From Trueperella pyogenes (GTDB taxonomy: Bacteria > Actinomycetota > Actinomycetes > Actinomycetales > Actinomycetaceae), in NCBI RefSeq assembly GCF_900460345.1, contig NZ_UHHW01000002.1:2108001-2172000 (forward strand): DNA of 64,000 bases, read 5' to 3'. Within the stretch, counting starts at the first letter, position 1, and the number at the start of each line of letters is the position of its first letter. A program made the translations under genes and the position numbers. The notes under the pieces are model-generated. The model had not been told where the DNA came from. It saw nothing but the letters and a program-made list of their open reading frames with translations, and searched no databases. Shown here one piece after another: positions 16,653 to 25,539 of this stretch.

Positions 16653-18792
16653 CCATGTGCTTCACGCGCGTGGAAATCTCCACGTGCCGCCCGCGGACCA
16701 TCGGACGCTTGACGGGGTTGCCGAGATAGCCGCACGTGCGCTTGACGACGTCGCACGAATCCGGATCGTCGTTGCCGCACTCAGGGCACGCAAAACCCTC
16801 CGGGGTAGGCGTAAACTCACCCGCAAACCCGCACTCGTAGCACTTGTCAATCGGCGTGTTCGTCCCCAGGTAGGCCACCCGATCGTAGGCGTAGTCCCAC
16901 ACGGCCTCCAGGGCCTTCGTGTTGTGCGTGAGCTTGGGGTACTCGCAGTAGTGAATGAAGCCGCCCTTGGTCAGCTCCGCGTACTCCGCCTCAAAATCGA
17001 GCTTCTCAAACGGGGTGATCTTCTTTCGCACGTCGTAGTGGAAGGAATTCGTGTAGTACTCCTTATCCGTGACGTGCTCAATCGCGCCGAACTTCTCCCG
17101 ATCCAGGCGGCAGAAACGATCCGTGAGCGACTCCGACGGGGTGGCGTAGATAGAGAACCAATACGGGTACTCCTCCCGCCACGCCTCGGCGTACCGGTTC
17201 ATCGCGCGCAGGATCTCCAGCGTAAAGTCCTTCGCCTCGGCGTCGTGCTCCCAGTCTGGCCCATAGAAAAGGGTGGCCGCCTCGTACAAGCCGATGTAGC
17301 CAATCGAGACGGTCGCGCGCTGGGCGCGGAAGAACTTCTTCACGTCCGTCTCTCCCTCCTCGGCGCGCTTACCGAAAGCGCCGTAGCGATAGAGAATCGG
17401 CGCGTTGGCCGGCGTGGCGTCCTCGCAACGGTTGATACGGAAGACGAGGGCGTCCTTGACGATCTGCATGCGCTCGTCGAACAGCTCCCAGAAACGCTCC
17501 TTGCTCCCACGCGCCTCAATCGCGATGCGTGGGATATTCAACGTCACGACGCCGAGGTTGTTGCGACCCGCATTGACCGCCTCACCGGTCTGCGGATCCA
17601 CCCACTTCGGGAGAAACGAACGGCAGCCCATCGGCGCCTTGTAATCGCCCTCAATCTCGACCAGCCGGTCATACGAGAGAACATCCGGGTACATGCGCTT
17701 CGCCGAGCACTCCAGGGCGAGCTGCTTGATGTCGTAATTCGGATCTTCCGGATCGAGATTGACGCCGCGGCGCAGGCCCATGACCAGCTTCGGGAAAATC
17801 GCTGTGTGCTTATCCTTGCCGATGCCGCCGATGCGAACCTGAAGGATCGCCTTCTGAATCTCCCGCTCGAACAGGCCCTCGCCGAGTCCAAATCCGAGGG
17901 TCACGAAGGGGGTCTGGCCGTTGGAGGTGTAGAGCGTGTTGATCTCGTACTCCAGCGACTGCATCGCGTCGTAAATATCCTTCTTCGTCTTCGCCAGCGC
18001 GTACTCTTCGCGACGCTCGGGCGCCACCCACTCCTCGGCGTCGCGCATGTGCTTATCGAAGTTGATCTGCGCGTACGGGGCGAGAACCTCATCGATACGA
18101 TCCACAGACGTGCCCCCGTACTGGGAGGAGGCGACATTCGCAATGATCTGGGCGATCTGGGCAGTGGCCGTGTTGATCGACTTGGGCGACTCGACGCGGG
18201 CGTTACCAATCTGGAAACCGTTGGTCAACATCCCTGGAATGTCAATCAGGCAGCAGTTCGTCATCGGCTGGAAGGGGTTGTAGTCGAGATCGTGGAAGTG
18301 GATCTCGCCCTTGATATGCGCGTTGGCGACCGGCCGGGGCAGTAAATGGCCCAAGGCATAGGCTTTGGCCACGGACCCAGCGGTGAGGTCGCGCTGCGTG
18401 TTGAAGACGGCGGCGTCCTTGTTGGCATTCTCGTTGACCACCGACTTGTCCCTGCTCAGGAGCTTGCCCACTGAGTGCTGGATATCCATGGTCTGCTTGC
18501 GCTCGAGGTCACGGTCGTGGCGGTACTCAATGTAGGCGCGGGCAACCTCGGGATAGCGGGAGGCCATGAGATAATCTTCCACCGCGGACTGAATCGTGGG
18601 GATATCGAGATTGTCTGCGGGCAACGAGTCGATGACCGCGTTGGTGGCCTGCGAGACGAAAGCATGATCCTCTAGGCCGCGGTCGTTCATCGCGGCCTCG
18701 ATGGCGCGATAAATCTTAGAGGCGTCAAAACGAACGGAGCGACCATCACGCTTGAGGACTGTCGTGGTGACGTCGGTGTCGAGAAGTGACAT
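16636..18792 (-). CDS. nrdD: Anaerobic ribonucleoside-triphosphate reductase (class III)
   Basis: The ATG at 18792 (MSLLDTD) is chosen because a purine-rich AGGAAAAGGGGAAAAG stretch precedes it; an upstream in-frame ATG at 18837 lacks such a site and lies in the operator region. The 718-residue protein has an N-terminal ATP-cone (about 8-100), the ten-stranded barrel, a zinc site formed by CYEC and CPEC near the C-terminus, and the glycyl-radical motif RTCGYLG. It reduces NTPs to dNTPs without oxygen. Two NrdR-like boxes lie upstream. Confidence 0.97.
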   Translation of the reverse strand: MSLLDTDVTTTVLKRDGRSVRFDASKIYRAIEAAMNDRGLEDHAFVSQATNAVIDSLPADNLDIPTIQSAVEDYLMASRYPEVARAYIEYRHDRDLERKQTMDIQHSVGKLLSRDKSVVNENANKDAAVFNTQRDLTAGSVAKAYALGHLLPRPVANAHIKGEIHFHDLDYNPFQPMTNCCLIDIPGMLTNGFQIGNARVESPKSINTATAQIAQIIANVASSQYGGTSVDRIDEVLAPYAQINFDKHMRDAEEWVAPERREEYALAKTKKDIYDAMQSLEYEINTLYTSNGQTPFVTLGFGLGEGLFEREIQKAILQVRIGGIGKDKHTAIFPKLVMGLRRGVNLDPEDPNYDIKQLALECSAKRMYPDVLSYDRLVEIEGDYKAPMGCRSFLPKWVDPQTGEAVNAGRNNLGVVTLNIPRIAIEARGSKERFWELFDERMQIVKDALVFRINRCEDATPANAPILYRYGAFGKRAEEGETDVKKFFRAQRATVSIGYIGLYEAATLFYGPDWEHDAEAKDFTLEILRAMNRYAEAWREEYPYWFSIYATPSESLTDRFCRLDREKFGAIEHVTDKEYYTNSFHYDVRKKITPFEKLDFEAEYAELTKGGFIHYCEYPKLTHNTKALEAVWDYAYDRVAYLGTNTPIDKCYECGFAGEFTPTPEGFACPECGNDDPDSCDVVKRTCGYLGNPVKRPMVRGRHVEISTRVKHMDGPLA

Positions 18793-18831
18793 GCTTTTCC
18801 CCTTTTCCTCTTGTTGCCCACGCGCTGGAAC

Positions 18832-18878
18832 GCACAAGATATGCGGCCTAGAAAAATTGCGAACACAACATATAGTAG
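18832..18878 (-). promoter_or_regulatory. Tandem NrdR boxes upstream of nrdDG
   Basis: On the minus strand CTACTATATGTTGTGT (18863-18878) matches the NrdR consensus acaCwAtATaTwGtgt at 13 of 16 positions, and a weaker box GCCGCATATCTTGTGC (18832-18847) at 10 of 16. Their starts are 31 bp apart, the three-helical-turn spacing typical of NrdR operators. A TATCTT -10 candidate overlaps the inner box. Confidence 0.75.
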
Positions 18879-19017
18879 TCCTTTTTCGCTAGAGCGCACG
18901 TTTTTCGGGGCGTGATTTTTCTGCGAATTTCTCTCACGCCGACTTTTCGGGAGCCACACAGGCCAATCGCCAGTCAGTGAGATAGGAAGAATTTTTCTTC
19001 GGGCGTGTCGCGCGCCC

Positions 19018-19854
19018 TCACGCCAGCACCCGCACGCGGTACAGCAAAGTATGTACGGCTCCCGGCTCCAACTCGATCGCGTTCTCCAACGTGTTCGCCG
19101 CCTCGATGCAGACCATCTTGACCCACTCGTCGTCGGCAAAGTCAGCCATCTCGGCAGTGCCGCCCGCCCACGGATTCCACACCACCGTGTTGGCCGCGCC
19201 CTCGCTTACGATCTCGAGCGTGCGGCCCCCGGCCGCGCCGTGCAAGACCATCGCGCCACCGCGCGCGTAGACCCGGTCCGTCTGGCCAGTGAAGACGACG
19301 TCGCCGTCCTGGGTCTTGGCCTGCTTCCCATCAGCGTGATCGACGTAATCCACGCCATCGAGGCCGGTAATTCGCGCGCCACGGATGTCGTCCACCGCGA
19401 AGTACGTGTGCAGCGCCTCTTCGTACGACGCCGCCTCGTCGCCCTCGTTCGTCACAGTCAGCCGCATCTGGAGTTCTGCTCCGAACGTGACCTCAAAACG
19501 AAGCGCTAACCCGAAAGCCTGGCCGGGGAAGGTGCTGGCAGGCAGGGAGTAGGTGGCGGTGACGGCGTCGTCGCACGCAGTAGACCCCTCGAAATTCCAG
19601 TGCGTGAGCCGAGCCGTGCCGTGCTTGGGGCGAGCCGCGCCTGTGCGCCCGAGGCCAAACCACGGAAAACAGATCGGGACGCCGCCGCGCACCCCCTGCC
19701 CCTCCTCGAAGCGGGCACAGCTCGAGACCCACAGGGCGTCCTGCCCTTCCACCACCCAGGACGTGACCTGCGCGCCCTGGTCGACGACGGTTCCGGCGAC
19801 GGCGGCGTCGGCCGTAGCAAACGTGCGCTGATTGAGTGGACGTAGTGCAGACAT
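19018..19854 (-). CDS. D-hexose-6-phosphate mutarotase (YeaD/GalM-like)
   Basis: This 278-residue protein has the aldose-1-epimerase-like beta fold: GGVPICFPWFG (about residues 58-68) with the substrate-binding Pro-Trp-Phe stretch, RLTHWNFEG, EEALHTYFAVDDIRGARITGL with a catalytic His, TDRVYARGG, and NTVVWNPWAGG with WVKMVCIEAANT at the end carrying the catalytic Glu. This order is that of glucose-6-phosphate 1-epimerases. It stands alone between nrdD and a two-component system; its start lies 49 bp from the palindromic repeat at 19903. Confidence 0.88.
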   Translation of the reverse strand: MSALRPLNQRTFATADAAVAGTVVDQGAQVTSWVVEGQDALWVSSCARFEEGQGVRGGVPICFPWFGLGRTGAARPKHGTARLTHWNFEGSTACDDAVTATYSLPASTFPGQAFGLALRFEVTFGAELQMRLTVTNEGDEAASYEEALHTYFAVDDIRGARITGLDGVDYVDHADGKQAKTQDGDVVFTGQTDRVYARGGAMVLHGAAGGRTLEIVSEGAANTVVWNPWAGGTAEMADFADDEWVKMVCIEAANTLENAIELEPGAVHTLLYRVRVLA

Positions 19855-19902
19855 GAGACCTCCTTATGCGTCATCCACAGCGTACTCCAGCGCCCACCCC
19901 GG

Positions 19903-19996
19903 TTGTCAGTACCTTCCGCCGAAGCTCGTCCCTGTAAACGCCGTTTAGCGTACCGACGAACGTCGCAAAGTACTGACAAAGAAAAGGTACTGACAA
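19903..19996. repeat. TCAGTAC palindromic repeat, copy 1
   Basis: TTGTCAGTAC (19903-19912) and its complement GTACTGACAA (19970-19979) enclose a 57-bp centre containing TTCCGCCG and CGTCGCAAA. A third half-site GTACTGACAA follows at 19987-19996. It shares the outer motif with the copies at 23691 and 27282. It lies between the mutarotase gene start and the regulator gene end. Confidence 0.8.
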
Positions 19997-20010
19997 GGAA
20001 GCTAAAACTA

Positions 20011-20703
20011 CTACACAGCACCCTTCGCCGTCAGATACGTCAATACCGCCCGCACGCGGCGATTTTCCTCACCAGCGGGCAGGCCCAGCTTCATGAAAAC
20101 ATTCGCCACGTGTTTGGACACCGCCGCGCCCGACAGGAACAGGGCCTGCGCGATCTCCGCATTCGACTTCCCCTGCGCCATGAGCTCCAGCACCTCCGAC
20201 TCGCGCGGCGTGAGCGCATCCAGTGTGCTGCCCTTCCCCCGCACGAGCCCCACCGCCACCTCGGGGTCGACGACGATGCCGCCACCGGCCACGATCGACA
20301 GCGAATGGACGAAGTCGGTCACTCGCGAGACCCGCTCCTTGAGCAGATAGCCCAGGCCGCCGCGATCCGTCCCCAGCCGAGCCATCGCCGTCGGGGCAAA
20401 AAGAGCCGACGCGTAGGCCGGTGCCACGTATTGACTGAGCACCATGACGGACAGGTCGGGGAAATCCGCCCGCAGATCGACGGCTACGCGCAGCCCATCG
20501 TCCGTCATGGTTGGCGGCATGCGCACGTCGGTGACCAGCACGTCTACCGCGTTGGGATCGGCGGATAGGAGCGCGTGGACAGCCGCATGCGTGGCGGGGG
20601 CATCCTCGGTTTGGCCAACGACCTCATGCCCTACCCGCTCAAGGATCCCGGCGAGCCCCTCGCGAACCAAGGTCGCATCATCGGCAAGGAAAACTTTCAT
20701 CAT
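20011..20703 (-). CDS. LuxR/NarL-family response regulator
   Basis: This 230-residue protein has a receiver domain (KVFLADDATLVREGL with the acidic pair, VTDVRMPP with the phosphorylatable Asp near residue 56, YLLKERVS) and a C-terminal helix-turn-helix LTPRESEVLELMAQGKSNAEIAQALFLS. It overlaps the sensor kinase gene by 4 bp and is its partner. The divergent ABC transporter next door is the likely target, as is common for this arrangement in Actinobacteria. Confidence 0.93.
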   Translation of the reverse strand: MMKVFLADDATLVREGLAGILERVGHEVVGQTEDAPATHAAVHALLSADPNAVDVLVTDVRMPPTMTDDGLRVAVDLRADFPDLSVMVLSQYVAPAYASALFAPTAMARLGTDRGGLGYLLKERVSRVTDFVHSLSIVAGGGIVVDPEVAVGLVRGKGSTLDALTPRESEVLELMAQGKSNAEIAQALFLSGAAVSKHVANVFMKLGLPAGEENRRVRAVLTYLTAKGAV

Positions 20704-21419
20704 TGACCCTCCACAATTGCCGTTTCCCCGCGGCGAAGCAGTAGTGGGATCGTGCCCACCACAGATGTCGGCCCTCCCAGCGGAGAGTTCACAGTCAGGC
20801 GCCCGCCGAATGTGGCCAGTCGCTCGCGCAGACCCGCCAGGCCATGACCCGGCCTGATCGACGCCCCGCCGGGGCCGTCGTCAACGATCGAGACCTTCAG
20901 CTCGGCGTCGGCGGCCAAGAGCAGCGTAGCCCGAGCGCCCGGAGCATACTTTGCCACGTTCGTCAGCGCCTCGGTCACCAGGAAATAAGCCGCGGCCATC
21001 ACACCTTCGGGCATATTGGGCAGCGGGTGCGGCACGACCACGCGCACCGCCACCGGGCTGCGCTCCGCCGCGCTGCGCACTGCACGCTCCAAGCCGAGGT
21101 CGGACAGGACCTTGGGGTGAATCTCGTTGACGGTCTCACGCAAGGCCTTGAGCGCGGCCTCGTTCGTGCCGAGCGCACGAGCCAGCACCCCCGACAAGTC
21201 CGCGAGCGCCGCAGGCAAATCCCCCGCCCGGGCCGCCGTGTCCACAAGGAACTGCGCCTCCCCGATCGCCATCCCAGAGGCCACCAGGTGCTGTTGGGCT
21301 CCATCGTGCAGATCGCGCTCGATGCGGCGTCGTTCGATCTCGAACGCGGAGACGATTTCGCGGCGCGAATCGTTCAATTCCTCGATCTCGCGGGCGATAT
21401 CCTTCCTGAACCTCAACAT
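20700..21419 (-). CDS. Cytosolic sensor histidine kinase without sensor domain
   Basis: This 239-residue HisKA_3 kinase has the phospho-acceptor region RRRIERDLHDGAQQHLVASG (His about residue 38) and the ATPase domain with FLVTEALTNVAKYAPG, VSIVDDGPGG and GLAGLRERLATFGG. No membrane helix or sensor domain precedes the H-box. The minus-strand frame is closed by TAA four codons upstream of the ATG and GGAGAC precedes it, so the short form is real. It may sense its signal through the neighbouring ABC permease, or within the cell. It pairs with the LuxR-type regulator encoded downstream. Confidence 0.9.
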   Translation of the reverse strand: MLRFRKDIAREIEELNDSRREIVSAFEIERRRIERDLHDGAQQHLVASGMAIGEAQFLVDTAARAGDLPAALADLSGVLARALGTNEAALKALRETVNEIHPKVLSDLGLERAVRSAAERSPVAVRVVVPHPLPNMPEGVMAAAYFLVTEALTNVAKYAPGARATLLLAADAELKVSIVDDGPGGASIRPGHGLAGLRERLATFGGRLTVNSPLGGPTSVVGTIPLLLRRGETAIVEGQ

Positions 21420-21534
21420 GTCTCCAGCTTATCGGCTCTGCTGTCCACTCCGCGAGCACGGTAGAGCCAGCTATACCTTAAAATTGGAACTTGGCACCCT
21501 CGTCAACACTTGGTTGGACTTGTTGAATAGAACC

Positions 21535-22257
21535 ATGAACACAAGTACTCTTACCGCACAGAATTTGATCAAGACCTACGGTTCCGTTCACGCTCTCGCT
21601 GGCGTGGACGTGACGATTGATGCAGGCGAGCTCGTCGCCATCATGGGCCCGTCCGGCTCAGGCAAGTCCACCCTTTTACACGTACTATCTGGCATCCTCG
21701 TTCCCGACGACGGCGAAGTTCGCCTCGGCACGACGTCGATCACCTCGCTTGGCGACGCCGCCCGCTCGCGTCTGCGCCGAGAGCGCTTCGGCTTCGTGTT
21801 CCAAGACGGACAGTTGGTGCCGGAACTCACGGCACGGGAGAACGTGGCGTTGCCGCTATTTGCCGCCGGATTCAAGCGCGGCGACGGGCTGCGTCGGGCT
21901 GCCGAGTGGCTCCACCGCCTTGGCGTCAGCGAGCAGGCCAAAAAGCGCCCCGGCGAAATGTCTGGTGGCCAGGCGCAGCGCGTGGCGATCGCCCGCGCCA
22001 TGGTGTCCAACCCTGCGGTGATTTTTGCTGATGAGCCGACTGGTGCGCTCGACCAGGCCACCGGCCACGAGGTCATGCAGCTGCTTTCCACCACGGCGCG
22101 GATGAATGGAACGACGCTCGTCGTCGTCACTCACGACCTCAAAGTTGCCTCCTGGTGCGATCGCCTCGTGGAGATCCGCGACGGCCTGATCCACACCGAC
22201 CGCCCAATGGCCCAGGTACAGGGCGAGCAGACGACGGGCGCGGAGGTGAACCGATGA
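21535..22257 (+). CDS. ABC transporter ATP-binding protein (MacB/LolD-like)
   Basis: Read from ATG 21535 (MNTSTLTAQNLIKTYG); the frame runs further upstream but only across the divergent kinase gene. The 240-residue ATPase has GPSGSGKST, GFVFQDGQLVPELTA, MSGGQAQR and IFADEPTGALDQ. It overlaps the permease gene by 4 bp (ATGA). It is divergent from the kinase/regulator genes with 115 bp between, so it is likely their target. Substrate unknown; related pairs give resistance to cell-wall-active peptides. Confidence 0.92.
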   Translation: MNTSTLTAQNLIKTYGSVHALAGVDVTIDAGELVAIMGPSGSGKSTLLHVLSGILVPDDGEVRLGTTSITSLGDAARSRLRRERFGFVFQDGQLVPELTARENVALPLFAAGFKRGDGLRRAAEWLHRLGVSEQAKKRPGEMSGGQAQRVAIARAMVSNPAVIFADEPTGALDQATGHEVMQLLSTTARMNGTTLVVVTHDLKVASWCDRLVEIRDGLIHTDRPMAQVQGEQTTGAEVNR

Positions 22258-23657
22258 ACACTCTCCAGATGGCTGGACACCTGGCGATATCGCGCATACG
22301 CAACGCGCGCGGTCATGCCCTGCTCGACACGCTGGCGGTGGTCGCCTTTTCCGTGTCGTCATGGCTGCTGCTCACGACGATGGGCGGGGTGTGGATGTTC
22401 TATGGGCGCCTCGGGCAGCTGAGCGCCCGGCTTGAGCACCTCTATGGCATCCCGGCTCACTACACCGAGAACATGGATCGCGCCTACATGGCGCTGGCAC
22501 TGTTGGCGCTCGGCCTGCTCATTATTCCGCTGCTGTCCTTGGGCGCTTCCGCGGCTCGTCTCGGCACCAACGGTAGGGCTCGGCGGTTGGCCTCACTGCG
22601 CCTCATCGGCCTCAGCGCGGGGCAAGTCAATCTGATGACGCTGGTAGAGACCCTTATTCAAGCGTTCGTCGGTTTTGGAATTGGCCTGTCGCTGTATTTC
22701 GCCAGCCTGCCGGCCTGGTCGCATGTGACGTTCACAAAACTGAATATCGGCACAGACGAAATGCTCCTGCCCTGGTGGGGTTTCCTCCTTTCTGCCGTGC
22801 TCATCGCGCTCATTACCGTGGGTTCGACCCTCGTGGGTCTGCGTCGAGTCGCCATCTCTCCGTTGGGCGTTTCCCGCCGCGAGACGCCCAAGGCACTCAA
22901 GTACTGGCGTGTTCTCGGGCTTGTCGTCACCCTGCCGGTCCTGATCTCCACGATGCGCAGGCTTGACGGGACGACGGCGATCGGCAACGTCGTTATTTCT
23001 GCGCTGGTCTTTATGACCTTCTTCCTCACCGTGTCCATTGTGGGTGCGCTCTTCATCCAAATGTCGGCCAAGCCCGCTGTGCGCACCGCTAACCCGGCCA
23101 AGCTCATTGGCGCCAGCCGCGTCCTCGACGACCCGCGCGGTGCCTGGAGAAACATCTCGGCGGTGTCCCTCATGGCGCTGATCGCCTCGATTGTGGTCTT
23201 CGGCATCTCCATCGCGTTCGACACCGGATACGCGGACACCGACCCCGATACCACCAACCTGCGCCTTGTACTCATCTCTGATATCACGAAGGGTGTAAGC
23301 ATCGCGCTGGGCTTCTCGCTCATCCTCGGGGCTACCTCTACCCTGATTCACCAAGCCTCCGACGTCTTCGATCGCGCAGACGAATCCATCTCGCTCATGA
23401 AGATCGGACTGCCCCAGAGCGTACTGCTCAAGGCCCGCTTCTGGCAGGTCATTCCTCCGCTCCTGCTCATGCTGGCCGTGACCACTGGCCTCGGCGGACT
23501 GCTGGGCATCGCCTCTGGTAACACGCCGAGGGCGGAGAACCTCTACCTGCTCGTGTGGGTGGTGGCGTTGGGAATTACGCTCACGATCGCGGCGGTGATG
23601 GCCACCGTGCCGATCCAGGCGCGGATCCTGTCGCATCACTCGCGCAAGAACGACTAG
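22254..23657 (+). CDS. FtsX/MacB-like ABC transporter permease
   Basis: The start at 22254 overlaps the ATPase stop as ATGA. The 467-residue product has about eight to ten helices in two FtsX-like groups. A short RLGTNGRARRLASLRLIGLS segment (about residues 100-120) resembles the coupling region of peptide-efflux permeases, and the second half has DDPRGAWRNISAVSLMALIAS and SISLMKIGLPQSVL. With the upstream ATPase it forms an exporter or extruder, probably for a peptide or lipid. The substrate cannot be told from sequence. Confidence 0.85.
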   Translation: MNTLQMAGHLAISRIRNARGHALLDTLAVVAFSVSSWLLLTTMGGVWMFYGRLGQLSARLEHLYGIPAHYTENMDRAYMALALLALGLLIIPLLSLGASAARLGTNGRARRLASLRLIGLSAGQVNLMTLVETLIQAFVGFGIGLSLYFASLPAWSHVTFTKLNIGTDEMLLPWWGFLLSAVLIALITVGSTLVGLRRVAISPLGVSRRETPKALKYWRVLGLVVTLPVLISTMRRLDGTTAIGNVVISALVFMTFFLTVSIVGALFIQMSAKPAVRTANPAKLIGASRVLDDPRGAWRNISAVSLMALIASIVVFGISIAFDTGYADTDPDTTNLRLVLISDITKGVSIALGFSLILGATSTLIHQASDVFDRADESISLMKIGLPQSVLLKARFWQVIPPLLLMLAVTTGLGGLLGIASGNTPRAENLYLLVWVVALGITLTIAAVMATVPIQARILSHHSRKND

Positions 23658-23690
23658 GGTCTAGGGCTCTTTCCCCTTTATTTTCCCTTT

Positions 23691-23763
23691 CTCAGTACTT
23701 TCCGACGTTCCTCGGCACGAAAACCACGGGTTTCAGTGCCGAGGAACGTCGTTAGGTACTGAG
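23691..23763. repeat. TCAGTAC palindromic repeat, copy 2
   Basis: A 73-bp near-perfect palindrome: 28-base arms beginning CTCAGTAC and ending GACGTTCCTCGGCAC with only a few mismatches in the middle, and a 17-base loop that can itself pair (GAAAACC with GGGTTTC). A partial third half-site AAGGTACCGAG follows at about 23774. It lies between the two ABC modules and could also act as a transcription terminator. Confidence 0.85.
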
Positions 23764-23890
23764 AATTGGGTTTAAGGTACCGAGCTGACTAGGGCCGGCC
23801 ATTGCAAGCCAACGGCCCATGACACCTGTCACGCCCAGATCCGGGCAAACGGCACTTCCGCTCCCGCCCCCACCGCAGCAGACTGGTGGC

Positions 23891-24793
23891 ATGAACGCAA
23901 TAGCAGCCCGCGGGCTCACGAAAAGATTCGGCCAGCTCAGCGCTGTGGCTGGCATTGATCTCACGATCGACGTCGGCGAGGTGGTCGCCCTCCTCGGGCC
24001 CAACGGAGCCGGGAAGACCACCGCGCTGGACATGATCCTCGGTCTGACCACGCCGACCTCCGGGGAACTCAGCGTCCTCGGCACTACACCCACCCAGGCG
24101 ATCCGCGCCGGCCGCATCAGCGCATTGCTCCAAACAGGCGGCCTCCTCGCCGACATGACCGTCCGCGAAACAGTCACCTACATCGCGGCCACCTACCCGA
24201 ACCCCCAGCCGGTCGAGGAGGTCCTCGCCCGCACCGGCCTCACTCCGATCGCGGGCCGCCGGGTAAGCAAGTGTTCTGGTGGCGAGCAACAACGTCTGAA
24301 GTTCGCCCTCGCGCTCCTCCCCGAACCCGACATCCTCATCCTCGATGAACCCACCACCGGCATGGACGTCGCCGCCCGCCGCGAATTCTGGGCCACGATG
24401 CGTGAAGAGGCTGGCCGCGGCCGCACGATCGTCTTCGCCACCCACTACCTCGCCGAGGCCGAGGAGTTCGCCCAGCGCACGATCCTCATGAACGCCGGGC
24501 ACGTCGTCGCCGACGGCCCCACCAGCGAGGTTCGCTCCCTGGCCGGCTTGCGCCACGTGCAGGCCACGCTCACCGACGCCGCGGGCGCCCCGGAAATCGC
24601 CGACGCCGTCACCCGCCTCGCCCCCAACACGTCCGCCTCGCAGGATGGGCGCACGCTCCTGGTGCAGACCCCGGACTCCGACGTCGTGGCCCGCCACCTC
24701 CTGAGTTTGCCAGACGTGAGCGACCTCCTCATCACCCAGTCCTCCCTCGAAGACGCATTCGTGGCCCTGACCAGCCAAAAGATTGGAGACTAG
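23891..24793 (+). CDS. ABC-2 type exporter ATP-binding protein (DrrA-like)
   Basis: The ATG at 23891 (MNAIAARGLTKRFGQ) begins the conserved domain; an in-frame ATG at 23819 would add 24 Pro/Gln-rich residues before it. The 300-residue protein has GPNGAGKTTALDMILGL, signature CSGGEQQRLKFALAL (Cys in place of the usual Leu), and ILILDEPTTGMDVAARREFW, followed by a DrrA-type C-terminal domain. It starts a four-gene unit with an ABC-2 permease, histidine kinase and LuxR regulator, each overlapping or nearly touching. It probably exports a drug or lipid. Confidence 0.9.
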   Translation: MNAIAARGLTKRFGQLSAVAGIDLTIDVGEVVALLGPNGAGKTTALDMILGLTTPTSGELSVLGTTPTQAIRAGRISALLQTGGLLADMTVRETVTYIAATYPNPQPVEEVLARTGLTPIAGRRVSKCSGGEQQRLKFALALLPEPDILILDEPTTGMDVAARREFWATMREEAGRGRTIVFATHYLAEAEEFAQRTILMNAGHVVADGPTSEVRSLAGLRHVQATLTDAAGAPEIADAVTRLAPNTSASQDGRTLLVQTPDSDVVARHLLSLPDVSDLLITQSSLEDAFVALTSQKIGD

Positions 24794-24795
24794 CG

Positions 24796-25539
24796 ATGTT
24801 TATCATTGATGTGAAGCGGATGTTTCGCGATCCGGGAGTCATCTTCGTTATCGGCATCCCGGTGCTGATGTACCTCATCTTTGGCGCGGCCCAATCTTAT
24901 GGCCAGCAACCCATCGGGAACGGAAATGTCGCCATGGCGATCATGGTGGGCATGGCCGCCTACGGTGCCACGTCTGCCACGGTCTCCTTAGCTTCTTCAG
25001 CAGGTGTGGAGCGGTTGCAGGGTTGGGGCCGCCAGTTGGCCCTGACACCTTTGACGGCGGGCAGGTTCGCCCTCAACAAGTCCCTCGTCGCCACCGCCTT
25101 CGCCGTCATTACCGCCGCGATCATCTACGCCGTGGCCGCACCGACCGGGGCGAGTGGGACGTGGCTGGCGTGGACGGCGTCGTTCCTCATCATCGTGCTC
25201 GGCGCGCTACCCTTCGCCCTCTACGGACTCGCGCTCAGTTACCTGTTCCGGTCGGAGGTTGCCACGTCGGTAGCCACCGGCCTGCTCATCCTCTTCGGAT
25301 TCGCCGGCAACCTTTTCGTACCGCTGTCGGGCACGCTCCTTGAGATCTCCCGTTTCACCCCCATGTGGGGCTACATCACGCTCGCCCGCTGGCCGGTCAC
25401 GGAGGGCGCGTGGACGACGTCGACCGGCGGGCTCTACTCCGACAAGCTTTGGCAGGCGGCACTATCGTTAGGTATATGGACGCTCATCTTCGCCCTGCTC
25501 GCCGCCGTCGCGTTGCGCCGCCGGGGAGCGCGCCCGTGA
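24796..25539 (+). CDS. ABC-2 type transporter permease
   Basis: This 247-residue protein has about six helices, with the ABC-2 features RMFRDPGVIFVIGIPVLMYLIF at the N-terminus and RLQGWGRQLALTPLTAGRFALNKSL before the third helix. It starts two bases after the ATPase stop and overlaps the kinase start by 4 bp (GTGA). It is the membrane half of the exporter. Confidence 0.88.
   Translation: MFIIDVKRMFRDPGVIFVIGIPVLMYLIFGAAQSYGQQPIGNGNVAMAIMVGMAAYGATSATVSLASSAGVERLQGWGRQLALTPLTAGRFALNKSLVATAFAVITAAIIYAVAAPTGASGTWLAWTASFLIIVLGALPFALYGLALSYLFRSEVATSVATGLLILFGFAGNLFVPLSGTLLEISRFTPMWGYITLARWPVTEGAWTTSTGGLYSDKLWQAALSLGIWTLIFALLAAVALRRRGARP

Noticed and set aside
16618-18345. 575-codon open frame on the plus strand across nrdD
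   Set aside because: It is the antisense shadow of nrdD, with basic, repetitive composition and no domain. The same applies to long frames at 14619-16634 and 45189-46568.
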